A stretch of 61,124 bases of DNA from Oxalobacteraceae bacterium (GCA_900299005.1 OMID01000122.1:1-61124), one strand, 5' to 3'; numbered from the stretch's first letter, positions 26,875 to 38,128 are shown. Numbers and translations are program-made. Notes: generated by a model not told the origin, from the sequence alone.

Positions 26875-27741
26875 ATGAATACCGTAGAGGCGAAGAAGGT
26901 CCTTGAGACTGTGTTGCTGTGCACGCACGAAGCACTCACGATCAACGATATGAAAAAGCTGTTCGCCGGGCCAGCCGAAGGAGAGGAGCCTCCGCTGGAT
27001 GCCGAGGCGATCAACTCGCTGCTCGATGAACTCACCGGAGATTGGTCCGGGCGTGGAATCGAACTGGTAAGGTTATCGACGGGCTGGCGTTTCCAGAGCC
27101 GTCCCGAGATGAAACTCTTTCTGGACAGGCTCAATCCGGAAAAGCCACCGAAATACACGCGTGCAACGCTGGAGACACTTGCCATCATTGCGTATCGTCA
27201 GCCGGTCACTCGGGGTGACATCGAGGACATCAGGGGCGTGGCCGTGAATTCACAGACCATCAAGATGTTGGAAGACCGGGGCTGGATTGACGTGATTGGT
27301 CATCGCGATGTGCCCGGACGGCCTGCGCTATTCGCAACGACAAAACAATTCCTGGATGATCTGGGGCTGTCCTCGCTGGAGGAATTGCCACCCTTGCAGC
27401 CGGTCGGAGGTGCTGCTGCGGAGAATTCCGAGGCGATGCAGGCCATGGAGCAGCATCTCGAATCAACCCTAAAACAGGCAGCGATCGATTTTGCAGACGC
27501 CGATCATGATGGCGTGCCCGCAGATGGCTCAGCAAAAACAGAGGCGCACGCCGTGAGTGTGGCGCGCGGCGACGTGTTGCCTGACTCGGTCACAGAGACC
27601 GCCATCGCTGACGAATCAGTGACCCAAGACGCATCGCACACAGAAATCACCAGCCAAACCCGGGAAGCCAAGCACACCGATCGCGACGCTGCCAATCAAT
27701 CTCACCCCCAATCAGACAATGACAGTCAACAATCCCACTGA
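26875..27741 (+). CDS. scpB: segregation and condensation protein B
   Basis: A 288-residue ScpB homologue, partner of SMC-ScpA in chromosome condensation. The two winged-helix domains occupy about residues 5-180 ([17 protein letters not shown], then [29 protein letters not shown] and [26 protein letters not shown]). The last 100 residues are acidic, Ala/Thr-rich and probably disordered. Its 3' end overlaps the start of rluB by 23 bp. scpA is not in the window. Confidence 0.93.
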   Translation: MNTVEAKKVLETVLLCTHEALTINDMKKLFAGPAEGEEPPLDAEAINSLLDELTGDWSGRGIELVRLSTGWRFQSRPEMKLFLDRLNPEKPPKYTRATLETLAIIAYRQPVTRGDIEDIRGVAVNSQTIKMLEDRGWIDVIGHRDVPGRPALFATTKQFLDDLGLSSLEELPPLQPVGGAAAENSEAMQAMEQHLESTLKQAAIDFADADHDGVPADGSAKTEAHAVSVARGDVLPDSVTETAIADESVTQDASHTEITSQTREAKHTDRDAANQSHPQSDNDSQQSH

Positions 27742-29299
27742 CACCCAGGCCGCGTCGGGTCTCCACGACCTCGACCGCGAAACCCCCCAGTCTGATCAGG
27801 AGGGCGCTGACAAGCCCAGAGACCCGGATCAGAAGCCGGCCCGACGAGGCGTTCGAGGACCACGCTCTTTGCGTCGCGCACGCGCCGACAGGAACGCTGA
27901 TGCAACGCCTGGCGAGCCGACCACCGCTCTCGAAGGCGCTCAACAAGATAGCCCCTCGCAGGGCCCGCGTCCTCATCAGAAGCGCAAACCGACACCAAAG
28001 CCGAATGGGCGCGGACAGCAGGCGCACCAGGGGTCAGGTACTCACTCAGGCGCACAGGAGCGCAGGCACCAGCAGAATCCTCGCGGCGCTGCCCGCGGCA
28101 CCGGCGATCCCGATGCGGTCTTTAATTTCGTAACGTCAGATGCTTACGATCAGCTCGCCGAGACTGCCGATCATTCGGCCCGCCCGCAGCGCCAGCACAA
28201 ACCTGTTCGACGCGACCTGACAGCCGACGACGACGCTCCCAAACTGCATAAAGTGTTGGCTGAGGCTGGCATGGGATCGCGTCGCGACATGGAAGAGCTG
28301 ATCATTGCCGGTCGCGTGTCCGTCAACGGTGAGCCGGCACATATCGGACAACGCATCCTGCCCGCTGACCAGGTTCGCATCAATGGCAAGCTCGTGCAGC
28401 GCAAGGTGAGTACGCGTCCGCCAAGGGTTCTCGTCTATCACAAGCCCGCTGGCGAGATCGTCAGCACCAACGACCCTGAAGGCCGTGCGACCGTCTTCGA
28501 TCGGCTGCCTCCCATGAAAACCGGCAAGTGGCTCGCTGTCGGGCGGCTGGATTTCAACACCGAGGGACTGCTGTTGTTCACGACGTCCGGTGATCTCGCC
28601 AACCGGTTGATGCATCCTCGTTACGGCATCGAGCGCGAGTACGCCGTTCGCACGTTGGGGGAGCTTGAAGAAGGCATGCGTCAGAAGTTGCTTGCCGGCG
28701 TGGAGCTGGAGGATGGTCTGGCCAATTTCAACAAGATCAGCAATGGTGGTGGCGAGGGTGCGAACCGCTGGTATCGCGTCATCATTGCCGAAGGACGTAA
28801 TCGTGAGGTTCGTCGCATGTTCGAGGCGGTGGGGCTGACCGTGTCACGGCTGATCCGCACCCGATACGGCGCGATGACCTTGCCCGCCAGTCTTAAACGC
28901 GGACGCTGGGAAGAACTCGACGAACACGCGGTCAGAAGCCTGATGGCAGCCAGTGGCCTCCAGAAAAACAGCAAGCAGCAAAAGTCTCAACAAGGGCCGC
29001 ACGCGCGAGGCAAGCAAGGGCACGGGCATCGCAATGGGCAGCATCACTCTCAGCCGAATGGGCTCCACAATGGACCGCACAATGGGCAGCAGAACGGCAA
29101 GCGCCCCGGTAAGCCGCGACAGCCAGATCCTTTGCAGACAGCGATCGGTCTGCCCATGGTGGTCAATGGCGCGCGACCACAGCGTGGTGATGGTCAGCGT
29201 CGCAACAACCAGGCACGGCATGGGCAGGGCAGTGGGCTGTGGACCAACGATCGCTTCGGCATGACGGGCGGGCAGCAGCGGCGACGCTCGCGCGGGTGA
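27719..29299 (+). CDS. rluB: 23S rRNA pseudouridine synthase RluB
   Basis: A 526-residue protein with three parts. Residues 1-170 are Arg/Gln/Pro-rich and disordered. The S4 RNA-binding domain comes next ([21 protein letters not shown]), then the pseudouridine synthase domain with catalytic Asp in [12 protein letters not shown] and the [18 protein letters not shown] segment. The last 110 residues are His/Asn/Gln/Gly-rich. In E. coli RluB modifies U2605 of 23S rRNA. Such tails are common in betaproteobacterial homologues but long here. Confidence 0.93.
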   Translation: MTVNNPTDTQAASGLHDLDRETPQSDQEGADKPRDPDQKPARRGVRGPRSLRRARADRNADATPGEPTTALEGAQQDSPSQGPRPHQKRKPTPKPNGRGQQAHQGSGTHSGAQERRHQQNPRGAARGTGDPDAVFNFVTSDAYDQLAETADHSARPQRQHKPVRRDLTADDDAPKLHKVLAEAGMGSRRDMEELIIAGRVSVNGEPAHIGQRILPADQVRINGKLVQRKVSTRPPRVLVYHKPAGEIVSTNDPEGRATVFDRLPPMKTGKWLAVGRLDFNTEGLLLFTTSGDLANRLMHPRYGIEREYAVRTLGELEEGMRQKLLAGVELEDGLANFNKISNGGGEGANRWYRVIIAEGRNREVRRMFEAVGLTVSRLIRTRYGAMTLPASLKRGRWEELDEHAVRSLMAASGLQKNSKQQKSQQGPHARGKQGHGHRNGQHHSQPNGLHNGPHNGQQNGKRPGKPRQPDPLQTAIGLPMVVNGARPQRGDGQRRNNQARHGQGSGLWTNDRFGMTGGQQRRRSRG

Positions 29300-29353
29300 G
29301 TAGCAGCGTTCAAAATTTTTGTTTTGATAACTTGGCCGGACGCTGACGATCCG

Positions 29354-29382
29354 TTGCGGCGCTCGGGCTTATCGCTTATAAT
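29354..29382 (+). promoter_or_regulatory. sigma70 promoter upstream of rimP-nusA-infB
   Basis: TTGCGG at 29354-29359 and a perfect TATAAT at 29377-29382, 17 bases apart. The start would be near 29389, leaving a leader of about 177 bases to the rimP start, with a terminator inside it. Confidence 0.6.
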
Positions 29383-29388
29383 CAGATA

Positions 29389-29513
29389 CTTAACAAAGCG
29401 TCGCCTCGTGCGGTGCGCATGTGCTGCTCAGTGGCGAGAGGCCGTTGGGTCGCAGCACTTCGGCACCCGGGGCGTGTAGCAAAAAAAGATGGGCACTTGC
29501 CCATTTTTTTTTT
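29389..29513 (+). ncRNA. putative attenuator leader upstream of rimP
   Basis: Between the promoter and rimP, the predicted transcript contains a perfect 7-bp pairing (GTGCTGC near 29419 with GCAGCAC near 29453). It then forms a strong terminator, ATGGGC-ACTT-GCCCAT, followed by ten T (29489-29513). This would release a short RNA of about 125 bases unless read through. The downstream operon encodes NusA, a termination factor known to autoregulate its operon in E. coli. Function here is inferred from sequence. Confidence 0.5.
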
Positions 29514-29565
29514 CCTGAAAAGTTTGCATCCGGTCGCTGACAACGCGGCCGGATGGGAGTGCGGT

Positions 29566-30042
29566 TTGGTTTTATTGGCGCTAATTGAAAAGACAGTCAC
29601 CGGCATGGGGTACGAGCTGGTCGACTTCGAGCGGCGCGGGCACGGACATCTCACTGTCTACATTGACGTGCCGGAGCGGGAGGGTCGCGCGGTCACGGTC
29701 GAGGATTGCGAGAAAGTCACGCATCAGCTGCTGCACGTGCTGACGGTCGAAGATGCCGACTACGAACGGCTCGAGGTGTCATCGCCGGGTCTCGACAGGC
29801 CGCTTAAAAAACTAGCCGATTACGAGCGCTTCGCCGGGCATGAAGCCACTATCAAGCTGCGCATGGCCATGCCGGGCGCTGCCAACCGAAAGTCCTTTCG
29901 GGGCGTGCTTCTGGCGCCCGAGGGCGAGACGCTCAGACTTGAATTCGAAGGAAACGAAGGGCCGGCGATGCTCGAGTTCTCGCTGGCGGAAGTGGACAAG
30001 GCACGTTTGGTGCCGCAAGTGGATTTCAGGAGCCGCAAATGA
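29566..30042 (+). CDS. rimP: ribosome maturation factor RimP
   Basis: A 158-residue 30S maturation factor. [40 protein letters not shown] and [21 protein letters not shown] are signature segments. The frame is open back to 29413, but the upstream part crosses the terminator at 29489-29513, so translation must start later. I chose the TTG at 29566, preceded by GGGAG; this start is not certain. It overlaps nusA by 4 bp. Confidence 0.9.
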   Translation: MVLLALIEKTVTGMGYELVDFERRGHGHLTVYIDVPEREGRAVTVEDCEKVTHQLLHVLTVEDADYERLEVSSPGLDRPLKKLADYERFAGHEATIKLRMAMPGAANRKSFRGVLLAPEGETLRLEFEGNEGPAMLEFSLAEVDKARLVPQVDFRSRK

Positions 30043-31598
30043 GTCGCGAAATTTTGATGCTGGTCGATGTGCTGGCGCGTGAGAAGAACGTCGACAAAGA
30101 GGTCGTGTTCGGCGCACTGGAGCATGCGCTGGCTCAGGCCACTAAAAAGCGCTACGAAGGCGAGGTGGATATTCGCGTGTCAATCGACCGTGACACCGGA
30201 GAGTTCGAGACCTTCCGTCGCTGGCATGTCGTGCCTGACGAGGCTGGGTTGCAGTTGCCTGATCAAGAAATATTGCTGTTCGAAGCCAAAGAGCAAATCG
30301 ACGATATCGAAGTGGACGACTACATTGAAGAGCTGATCGATTCCGTGGAATTTGGCCGCCGATTTGCCCAGGACACCAAACAGGTTGTGCTGCAGCGAAT
30401 CCGCGATGCCGAGCGCGAGCAAATCCTGTCGGATTTCCTCGAGCGTGGCGATGCGCTAGTGACGGGTACCGTCAAGCGCATGGAGCGGGGTGACGCGATT
30501 GTCGAGTCCGGCAAGATCGAGGCGCGTCTGCCTCGTGACCAGATGATCCCCAAAGAAAATCTGCGTATTGGCGATCGGGTGCGCGCCTACATCCTGCGGA
30601 TTGACCGCAATGCCCGAGGCCCTCAGGTAATCTTGTCTCGTACGGCACCTGAATTCATCATGAAACTCTTCGAGCTCGAGGTTCCCGAGATCGAGCAGGG
30701 CCTGCTGCAGATCAAATCAGCGGCTCGCGATCCGGGCGTTCGCGCGAAGATCGCTGTGTACACCAGCGACAAGCGCATCGACCCCATCGGCACTTGCGTG
30801 GGCATGCGCGGCTCACGCGTACAAAGCGTCACTGGTGAACTCGGTGGCGAGCGCGTCGACATCGTGCTCTGGTCGGATGATCCTGCACAGTTCGTGATCG
30901 GTGCACTGGCGCCCGCGAATGTTTCTTCCATCGTGGTTGACGAGGACAAACACGCCATGGACGTCGTGGTCGACGAAGAGAACCTTGCCATTGCAATCGG
31001 ACGCGGAGGACAAAATGTGCGTCTTGCCTCCGAGCTGACCGACTGGCAGATCAACATCATGACGGCCGAAGAATCCGCAGACAAGGCAGCATCCGAGCGC
31101 GCGGTTATTCGTCAGCTCTTTATGGAAAAACTCGATGTGGATGAGGAGGTCGCCGACATCCTTGCGCAAGAAGGCTTCTCCACCCTGGAAGAGATCGCGT
31201 ACGTGCCAATCGCTGAAATGCTTGACATCGAGGCTTTTGACGAAGAGACCGTCAATGAGCTGCGCAACCGCGCGCGCGACGCGCTCGTCACTGAGGCGAT
31301 CGCCTCGGAAGAGGGTCTCGAAGGAATGGAAGATGGGCTCATCAATCTCGAGGGCATGGATCGCGCCATTGCCGGCAAGCTCGGCCTTGCGGGCATCAAG
31401 ACACTGGAAGCTTTTGGCAATCTTGCCTACGATGAGTTTGGGGCGATTCTTGCTCTGCCGACCGAGCGCGCACGCCAGCTGATCGACGAAGAGTTCAAGG
31501 ACGCCACAGATGACGAAATGCGGCTGATCGATGCCAAATATGACGAGCAAGCAAAAGAACTGCAGGCTCGCGTCTGGAGCCTTGCCGAGAGCAAGTGA
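30039..31598 (+). CDS. nusA: transcription termination/antitermination protein NusA
   Basis: A 519-residue elongation factor that binds RNA polymerase and RNA. The N-terminal domain begins [18 protein letters not shown]. An S1 domain follows (around 135-200, [16 protein letters not shown]), then two KH domains (around 230-350, [21 protein letters not shown] and [16 protein letters not shown]). Two acidic C-terminal repeats follow ([21 protein letters not shown] near 365 and [20 protein letters not shown] near 445). The length is normal. ATGA overlap with rimP shows translational coupling. Confidence 0.97.
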   Translation: MSREILMLVDVLAREKNVDKEVVFGALEHALAQATKKRYEGEVDIRVSIDRDTGEFETFRRWHVVPDEAGLQLPDQEILLFEAKEQIDDIEVDDYIEELIDSVEFGRRFAQDTKQVVLQRIRDAEREQILSDFLERGDALVTGTVKRMERGDAIVESGKIEARLPRDQMIPKENLRIGDRVRAYILRIDRNARGPQVILSRTAPEFIMKLFELEVPEIEQGLLQIKSAARDPGVRAKIAVYTSDKRIDPIGTCVGMRGSRVQSVTGELGGERVDIVLWSDDPAQFVIGALAPANVSSIVVDEDKHAMDVVVDEENLAIAIGRGGQNVRLASELTDWQINIMTAEESADKAASERAVIRQLFMEKLDVDEEVADILAQEGFSTLEEIAYVPIAEMLDIEAFDEETVNELRNRARDALVTEAIASEEGLEGMEDGLINLEGMDRAIAGKLGLAGIKTLEAFGNLAYDEFGAILALPTERARQLIDEEFKDATDDEMRLIDAKYDEQAKELQARVWSLAESK

Positions 31599-31645
31599 TC
31601 CTGATTACCGACATCATCGATAGCGCGACTAGAAAAGAGGACTGA

Positions 31646-34377
31646 ATGGCAAGCAACAACGTAGCCCAATTTGCCTCCGAGCTGAAAATGCCGGCCGATC
31701 TGCTGCTCAAGCAGCTCAAGGCAGCGGGCGTTGACAAGAGCTCGGCCGAGGATCAGCTGTCCAAGGAAGACAAGGACAAGCTGCTCGGGCATTTGCGCAA
31801 GGTCCATGGCTCGGCAACGGACGGTGAAAAGAAAAAAATCACCCTCACCCGCAAAGAAACGACGGAAATCAAGCAAGCCGACGCCAGCGGCAAATCACGC
31901 ACTATTCAGGTCGAGGTCAGAAAGAAGCGTACCTTCGTCAAGCGTGACGATGCACCCGCTGCCCAAGAGGTAGAGGCAAGTGCGAAAACTCCGGTGATCG
32001 ACGAGGCGGAGCAGGCGCGTCGTGCAGAAGAAGCGCGCCGCCAATCCGAACTCATCTCCCGGCAAGAGGCCGACCTTCGCGAGAAGCAGGAACGACTCGC
32101 AAAACTCGAAGCCGAGAGGATTGCCGCCGAACAGGCTGAGGCCGAGCGTGTCCGTGCGGCCGAAGCAGACACCGAGCTCCAGTCGGGTGTGGTGTCTGCT
32201 GAACGCGCCGCCAAAGAAGCCGCGCGGGTCGCAGCGGAATCTGTGCGTGCGGCGGCGGCTGAGCAAGCACGCAAGGCAGTCGCCGATGAAGTCGCACAGA
32301 TCAAGGCGATGATGAATACGCCGCGCAAGGTGCTTAAGGCGCCTGAGGCGCCGGCTGCGCGTGCCGAGGGCACGCTGCATCGTCCTGCCGAGAAAAAAGC
32401 CGGCGAAAAGAAAGATGAGAAGAAGCCCGGCGAAAGAAATCGATCAAGTCAGCGAATGTGTCATCGACCTGGCAGGACGAGAAAAAGCGCAGTCCTGGTG
32501 GTCTCAAGACACGTGGCGCACCGACCAGTGGTCGCGATGGCTGGCGCGCTGGTCCACGGGGTCGTCGCAACAATCAGGCTGAGGAGCGAGAGTCCAATTT
32601 CCAGCAGCCGACCGAGGCTGTGGTGCGCGAAGTGCATGTACCCGAGACCATCACTGTCGCCGAGCTGGCGCATAAAATGGCAGTCAAGGCGTCTGAAGTT
32701 ATCAAGCAATTGATGAAACTCGGTCAGATGGTCACCATCAATCAGGTGCTTGATCAGGAAACCGCCATGATCGTCGTCGAAGAAATGGGCCACATTGCGC
32801 ACGCAGCCAAGCTCGACGATCCAGAAGCCTTGCTCGAAGAGGGCGATCAGCATGCCGATGCCGAAATGCTCTCGCGTGCGCCCGTCGTGACCGTGATGGG
32901 CCACGTTGATCATGGCAAGACCTCGCTACTTGATTACATCCGCCGCGCGAAAGTGGCGTCTGGCGAAGCCGGGGGCATCACGCAGCACATTGGTGCCTAT
33001 CATGTCGAGACACCCAGAGGCATGATCACCTTCCTTGATACGCCAGGTCACGAGGCGTTTACGGCGATGCGCGCACGTGGTGCGAAAGCAACCGACATCG
33101 TTATTCTGGTTGTCGCTGCCGATGACGGCGTAATGCCCCAGACCAAGGAGGCCATCGCGCATGCGAAAGCTGCCGGCGTTCCATTGGTCGTTGCTATCAA
33201 CAAGATCGACAAGCCCGGCGCGAATCCCGATCGTGTGAAGACCGAGCTCGTTGCCGAACAGGTCGTTCCTGAGGAATACGGCGGCGACTCGCCATTCATT
33301 GCGGTTTCTGCAAAAACTGGCGAGGGCATCGACACGCTCCTCGAGAACGTCTTGCTGCAGGCTGAGGTGCTTGAGCTCAAGGCCCCGGTCGAGACACCCG
33401 CCAAAGGTCTGGTCATCGAAGCCAAACTCGACAAAGGGCGCGGTCCTGTGGCGACCATCATGGTGCAGTCCGGCACGCTCAAGCGTGGCGATATCGTGCT
33501 CGCAGGGTCATCCTATGGTCGTGTTCGCGCGATGCTCGATGAAAACGGCAAACCCATTGCCGAAGCGGGTCCTTCAATACCCGTGGAGATCCAGGGATTG
33601 ACCGAAGTGCCCGCTGCCGGCGAGGAAGCCATGGTGCTTGCGGACGAGCGCAAAGCGCGGGAGATCGCGCTGTTCAGACAAGGCAAGTACCGTGATGTCA
33701 AACTGGCCAAGCAGCAGGCAGCAAAGCTGGAGAACATGTTCGAGCAAATGAGCGAGGGCGAAGTCAAGCACCTGGCACTCATCATCAAGGCCGACGTGCA
33801 GGGTTCGCAGGAGGCGCTGGTCGGCTCGATGCAGAAGCTCTCCACCTCTGAAGTGCGCGTTCAGGTTGTCCATGCTGCCGTGGGTGGCATTAGCGAATCC
33901 GACGTCAACCTTGCGCTTGCCTCCAAGGCGGTGATCATCGGCTTTAACGTACGTGCGGATGCTTCTGCCCGTAAACTGGCTGAATCCAGCGGCATCGATA
34001 TTCGCTACTACAACATCATTTACGATGCGATTGACGAGATCAAGGCGGCCATGGGTGGCATGCTGGCACCCGAAAAGCGCGAGCATGCGCTTGGCCTGGT
34101 TGAAATTCGTCAGGTCTTCATGGTCAGCAAGGTGGGCGCGATTGCCGGATGTTACGTGCTCGAAGGCATGGTCAAGCGTGGCGCGCATGTCCGTCTGCTG
34201 CGTGACAACGTTGTACTCTGGACCGGTGAACTCGATTCGCTCAAACGCTTCAAGGATGATGTAAAAGAAGTGAAGTCCGGTTTCGAGTGTGGCCTCTCGC
34301 TGAAGAACTACAATGACATCAAGGAAGGCGATCAACTCGAAGTTTTCGAGGTACAGGAAGTCGCGCGTACACTCTAA
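31646..34377 (+). CDS. infB: translation initiation factor IF-2, apparent frameshift
   Basis: IF-2 delivers initiator tRNA to the 30S subunit. The N-terminal domain ([20 protein letters not shown]) and a long Ala/Glu/Lys-rich linker are read in one frame to about 32434. The rest continues in another frame and carries the whole core: NVSSTWQ, the second IF2-N domain, the G domain ([20 protein letters not shown]) and the C-terminal domains. One extra A in the GAAAG at 32432-32436 would join them into a normal 910-residue protein. The core also has a GTG at 32458 that could start a shorter product. An error is likely, since IF-2 is essential. Confidence 0.9.
32432..32436 (+). other. probable -1 base at the infB frameshift
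   Basis: GAAAG here appears to lack one A, because GAAAAG restores the frame ([14 protein letters not shown]). An identical GAAAAG occurs 27 bases upstream at 32405-32410. Possible explanations are a misassembly or base-call error, a real mutation, or a programmed shift. No strong slippery heptamer is seen, so programmed frameshifting is the weakest option. Confidence 0.7.
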
Positions 34378-34444
34378 GCGTTAAACCGCAGTCACTGGAT
34401 CCCGGTGCGAGCCGGGCGCCAGCGCTGTCGAATATCACCTGACC

Positions 34445-34834
34445 ATGGCCAAGCACAGCAAATCCATCCCCGGCCGCAGCCAGCGCGTCGCGGATCAGAT
34501 CCAGAAAGACCTGGCAGAGCTGATTTCGATGGAGGTCAAAGACCCCCGTGTTGGCATGGTGACGCTGACCGAAGTGCAACTCACGCCCGACTATGCGCAC
34601 GCCAAAGTCTTTTTTACGACGCTGGTCGATGATCCCGCATCAATCGATACCACCTTGCACGGCCTGCAGAAGGCCTCGGGCTTTCTGCGCAATCAGTTAG
34701 GCAAGCGACTTCACATCCACACATTGCCCGAGCTGCATTTCGTTCACGATATCTCCACGACGCGCGGTGCCGCGCTGTCCAAACTGATTGATCAAGCCAA
34801 CGCCAGTCGCGCGAAAGACGCCGACGAGCAGTAA
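34445..34834 (+). CDS. rbfA: 30S ribosome-binding factor RbfA
   Basis: A 129-residue KH-type factor for 16S rRNA 5' end maturation and cold adaptation. [33 protein letters not shown] and the [17 protein letters not shown] end are family segments. It follows infB by 67 bp and precedes truB by 22 bp. Complete and of usual length. Confidence 0.95.
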   Translation: MAKHSKSIPGRSQRVADQIQKDLAELISMEVKDPRVGMVTLTEVQLTPDYAHAKVFFTTLVDDPASIDTTLHGLQKASGFLRNQLGKRLHIHTLPELHFVHDISTTRGAALSKLIDQANASRAKDADEQ

Positions 34835-34856
34835 TCGCCCCCGACAGATTTCCTCG

Positions 34857-35795
34857 ATGACTGCACAAGCCAGGTATAAGCGCGTCCCTGTTCACGGCGT
34901 ACTCTTGCTCGATAAGGCCGCAGGCATTTCCAGCACTCAGGCGCTGGCCAAAGCCAAGCGCAGCTTGAATGCCAAGAAAGCAGGGCATACCGGGACGCTC
35001 GATCCCTTTGCCACGGGATTGTTGCCGCTGTGTTTTGGTGAAGCGACCAAGTTTGCCAGCGACTTATTGGATGCCGATAAGACCTATGAGGCAACGGTGC
35101 GGCTCGGTGTCACGACATCGACCGGAGATACCGAAGGTCATGTCCTGGACACCAGAGAAGTCAAGGTCACGCAAGCGCAGATCGAGCAGGCGCTGATACC
35201 GTTCAAGGGATGCATCAGCCAGATTCCTCCCATGTATTCTGCGCTCAAGCGCGATGGCAAGCCTTTGTATGCGTATGCGCGTGACGGTGTTACCCTCGAA
35301 CGTGAAGCACGGAACATCATTATTCATGAACTTGAGCTTGTGGCATTCAACGCGTCTGAGCTCAAGATACGCGTACGCTGCAGCAAGGGTACTTATGTGC
35401 GAGTTCTTGGGGAGGATATTGGCAAAGCACTGGGTTGCGGCGCGCACTTGACCCAATTGCGGCGTACCGCTATTGCTCACCTCGCTGTTGCAGACGCTGT
35501 GACATTGTCCGTGCTGGATGAGCAAGCTGAGGCTCGGTCATCTTTGCTGCTGCCTGTCGATACGCTGACTTCCAGGCTGCCGGCGGTGCAACTTGATGAT
35601 GTACTGATTCGTCGTTTCATGCACGGGCAGCGTTTGGCTTTGGGCAAAGAAGTCCGCGATGAAAACCTCGCCGATGGTTTTCCCAAGGGGCGGGTCCGGG
35701 TGCTTTCCCACCCGGGGGCTTTTGCAGGCACTGCCGTGATCAACGAGCATGATGTCCTGATTCCAGAGCGTGTAATTTCAATAACGGCCTGCTAG
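34857..35795 (+). CDS. truB: tRNA pseudouridine(55) synthase TruB
   Basis: A 312-residue enzyme making pseudouridine 55 in the tRNA T-loop. The catalytic Asp is in GHTGTLDPFATGLLPLCFGEATKF; QIPPMYSALKRDGKPLYAYAR and RVRCSKGTYVRVLGEDIGKALG bind tRNA. The ATG at 34857 gives the normal N-terminus; the frame is open earlier, within rbfA. R1 copy C starts 23 bp after the stop codon. Confidence 0.95.
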   Translation: MTAQARYKRVPVHGVLLLDKAAGISSTQALAKAKRSLNAKKAGHTGTLDPFATGLLPLCFGEATKFASDLLDADKTYEATVRLGVTTSTGDTEGHVLDTREVKVTQAQIEQALIPFKGCISQIPPMYSALKRDGKPLYAYARDGVTLEREARNIIIHELELVAFNASELKIRVRCSKGTYVRVLGEDIGKALGCGAHLTQLRRTAIAHLAVADAVTLSVLDEQAEARSSLLLPVDTLTSRLPAVQLDDVLIRRFMHGQRLALGKEVRDENLADGFPKGRVRVLSHPGAFAGTAVINEHDVLIPERVISITAC

Positions 35796-35818
35796 CTTGG
35801 GTGGTATCAAGGCTAGTC

Positions 35819-35917
35819 ACCTATCTCGTTAGGTTGATGGCAAGGCGACAAACCTGCAGGCAGTAGAGACAGACGGCAAGGTGTTGGCAATGCCGGGAGT
35901 GACCCACCAAGCGGGGT
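35819..35917 (-). repeat. dispersed 99-bp repeat family R1, copy C of 4 (inverted)
   Basis: On the minus strand this is a full 99-bp copy, aligning end to end with 9451-9549. It shares the CATTGCCAACACCTTGCCG block and GCCTTGCCATCAACCTAACG at the right end. It is the only inverted copy of the family. It abuts R2 copy 3 after 12 bases. The 478-bp gap 35796-36273 is filled mainly by these two repeats. Confidence 0.75.
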
Positions 35918-35929
35918 CAGCGCCGACGC

Positions 35930-36050
35930 ATCAAACACCGCAAGCTTTCTCCTTTGGTAAATCGCTGCAAGCCTGTGATTTGGCAGGCTCCCGCGTCGCA
36001 CAGCGATGCTGGCTCGCCATAAAACGGGGTTTTTTGGCGTCTCCCGAGGT
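35930..36050 (+). repeat. dispersed repeat family R2, copy 3 of 3
   Basis: This copy aligns with 15407-15539 and, inverted, 1497-1616: ATCAAACACCGCAAG, TTTCTCCTTTGGTAAATCG, GCGTCGCACAGCGATGC, GGCTCGCCATAAAACGGGG and a T6 run. The hairpin here has one mismatch relative to the perfect copy. It sits upstream of typA. Confidence 0.72.
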
Positions 36051-36273
36051 TCTTTGTTGTCTCTACCCTGGTTTACCCGGTGACGCAGGCGGAGAGCGTT
36101 ATTCCAACAAAAGATAAAGCTTTGCTAATTATTTGTTGGGCCAGGTTGCGCCAGAAATGTTATCGGGGGTCGCCGCCGGAGTTTCGCAACCCTTTGAAAA
36201 TCCTAGGAAATTACTCGGCCGCGAGCGAAAAAGTGGTAAAATTTCAGGTTTACCTCATCTGGCTAGTCTCCCT

Positions 36274-38109
36274 ATGTCACACACCGATCGCGCTTTGCGC
36301 AACATCGCCATCATTGCCCACGTTGACCACGGCAAGACGACGCTGGTCGATCAGCTGCTGAAGCAGTCCGGCACTTTCCGAGAAAACCAGCAAGTGGATA
36401 CCCGCGTGATGGATTCCAACGATCTTGAGAAAGAACGCGGAATCACCATCCTCGCGAAAAACTGCGCCGTGGAATATGAAGGTACCCACATCAACATTGT
36501 CGACACCCCCGGCCATGCTGATTTCGGTGGCGAGGTGGAGCGCGTATTGTCGATGGTGGATTCCGTACTGCTGCTGGTGGATGCGGTCGAGGGCCCGATG
36601 CCGCAAACCCGATTCGTGACGCGCAAGGCGCTTGCGCTTGGCCTAAAGCCCATCGTCGTGGTCAACAAGATTGACCGTCCCGGAGCCCGCCCCGACTGGG
36701 TCATCAATGCTACCTTCGAGTTGTTCGACAAACTCGGCGCCACCGAAGAGCAGCTTGATTTTCCGGTCGTCTATGCCTCTGCATTGAATGGCTACGCCAG
36801 TCTTGATCCCGAAGTGCGCGAAGGCGATATGAAGCCACTGTTCGATGCCGTGCTCAAGCATGTGCCCGTACGCGATGATGATGCCGATGGTCCTTTGCAG
36901 CTGCAAATCTCTTCCCTTGACTATTCGTCCTACGTTGGGAAGATTGGAATCGGCCGCATCAAACGTGGACGCGCAAAGCCGCTCCAGGAGGTCATCCTTC
37001 TGAATGGCCCCGACTCCACGCCCATCAAGGGACGCATCAATCAGGTCCTGAAATTCCGTGGCCTGGAGCGCGAGGTGGTACCCGAGGCGATGGCGGGCGA
37101 TATCGTGCTCATCAATGGTATTGAAGACATCAGCATTGGTTCAACGCTCTGCGCTGTTGATGCGCCTGATGCGCTGCCCATGCTCACCGTCGATGAGCCC
37201 ACACTGACCATGAATTTCATGGTTAATACTTCTCCTTTGGCCGGCCGTGAAGGCAAGTTTGTCACCAGCCGTCAATTACGTGAGCGGCTCGAGCGCGAGT
37301 TGAAATCCAATGTCGCGCTGCGCGTTGCGCCAACTGACGACGATACCGTATTCGAGGTGTCGGGCCGTGGCGAACTGCACCTGACCATCCTGCTGGAGAA
37401 CATGCGCCGCGAAGGTTACGAACTGGCGGTCTCACGTCCGCGAGTGGTATTCAAAATGATCGACGACTTGCGTCATGAGCCTTTCGAGAATCTGACCGTG
37501 GATGTCGAGGAGGTGCACCAGGGCGGTGTGATGGAAGAGTTGGGTCGTCGGCGCGGTGAACTACAGGATATGCAGCCCGATGGCAAAGGTCGTGTGCGTC
37601 TCGAATATCGTATTCCCGCGCGCGGCCTGATCGGCTTTCAGGGTGAGTTCATGACACTCACTCGCGGCACAGGGCTGATGAGCCATGTGTTCGACTCCTA
37701 CGGTCCGGTGGATGCTAGCAAAGGAGAACTTGCCGGCCGTCGCAATGGCGTACTGATCTCGCAGGAGGATGGCGCGGCCGTGGCCTATGCGCTTTGGAAG
37801 CTGCAAGAGCGTGGCCGCATGTTTGTTGTTCATAATGATCCAGTCTACGAGGGCATGATCATTGGCATACACTCGCGAGACAATGATCTGGTCGTTAACC
37901 CGATCAAGGGCAAGCAGCTCACCAACGTGCGTGCATCGGGCACGGATGAGGCAGTGCGACTCATTCCACCCATTGCACTGACACTCGAATATGCGGTCGA
38001 GTTCATTGAAGATGATGAACTGGTAGAGATTACGCCCAAGAGTATCCGTCTTCGCAAGCGTTTCCTAAAAGAGCATGAGCGCAAACGTGCATCACGCGAA
38101 GCAGCCTGA
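36274..38109 (+). CDS. typA: translational GTPase TypA/BipA
   Basis: A 611-residue ribosome-associated GTPase involved in stress and cold responses. The P-loop AHVDHGKT is near residues 17-24, the switch region [16 protein letters not shown] follows, and [14 protein letters not shown] and [13 protein letters not shown] give nucleotide specificity. The C-terminal part ([36 protein letters not shown]) is typical. The ATG at 36274 gives the canonical [21 protein letters not shown]. Upstream, a weak hairpin CCAACAAA/TTTGTTGG lies at 36104-36139. Confidence 0.96.
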   Translation: MSHTDRALRNIAIIAHVDHGKTTLVDQLLKQSGTFRENQQVDTRVMDSNDLEKERGITILAKNCAVEYEGTHINIVDTPGHADFGGEVERVLSMVDSVLLLVDAVEGPMPQTRFVTRKALALGLKPIVVVNKIDRPGARPDWVINATFELFDKLGATEEQLDFPVVYASALNGYASLDPEVREGDMKPLFDAVLKHVPVRDDDADGPLQLQISSLDYSSYVGKIGIGRIKRGRAKPLQEVILLNGPDSTPIKGRINQVLKFRGLEREVVPEAMAGDIVLINGIEDISIGSTLCAVDAPDALPMLTVDEPTLTMNFMVNTSPLAGREGKFVTSRQLRERLERELKSNVALRVAPTDDDTVFEVSGRGELHLTILLENMRREGYELAVSRPRVVFKMIDDLRHEPFENLTVDVEEVHQGGVMEELGRRRGELQDMQPDGKGRVRLEYRIPARGLIGFQGEFMTLTRGTGLMSHVFDSYGPVDASKGELAGRRNGVLISQEDGAAVAYALWKLQERGRMFVVHNDPVYEGMIIGIHSRDNDLVVNPIKGKQLTNVRASGTDEAVRLIPPIALTLEYAVEFIEDDELVEITPKSIRLRKRFLKEHERKRASREAA

Positions 38110-38128
38110 TCTGTGACCTGATCAACTT

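Noticed and set aside
27719-28200. Horizontal transfer of rluB because of its odd amino acid composition
   Set aside because: Long basic low-complexity tails are common in betaproteobacterial RluB, and the gene sits in its usual place.
32432-32436. Programmed -1 frameshift in infB
   Set aside because: No slippery heptamer or following stem is apparent, and IF-2 is not known to use frameshifting; an error or a mutation fits better.
35796-36273. Small genes in the repeat-filled truB-typA gap
   Set aside because: Frames present (for example 35881-36117) are read straight through R2 and have no family resemblance.
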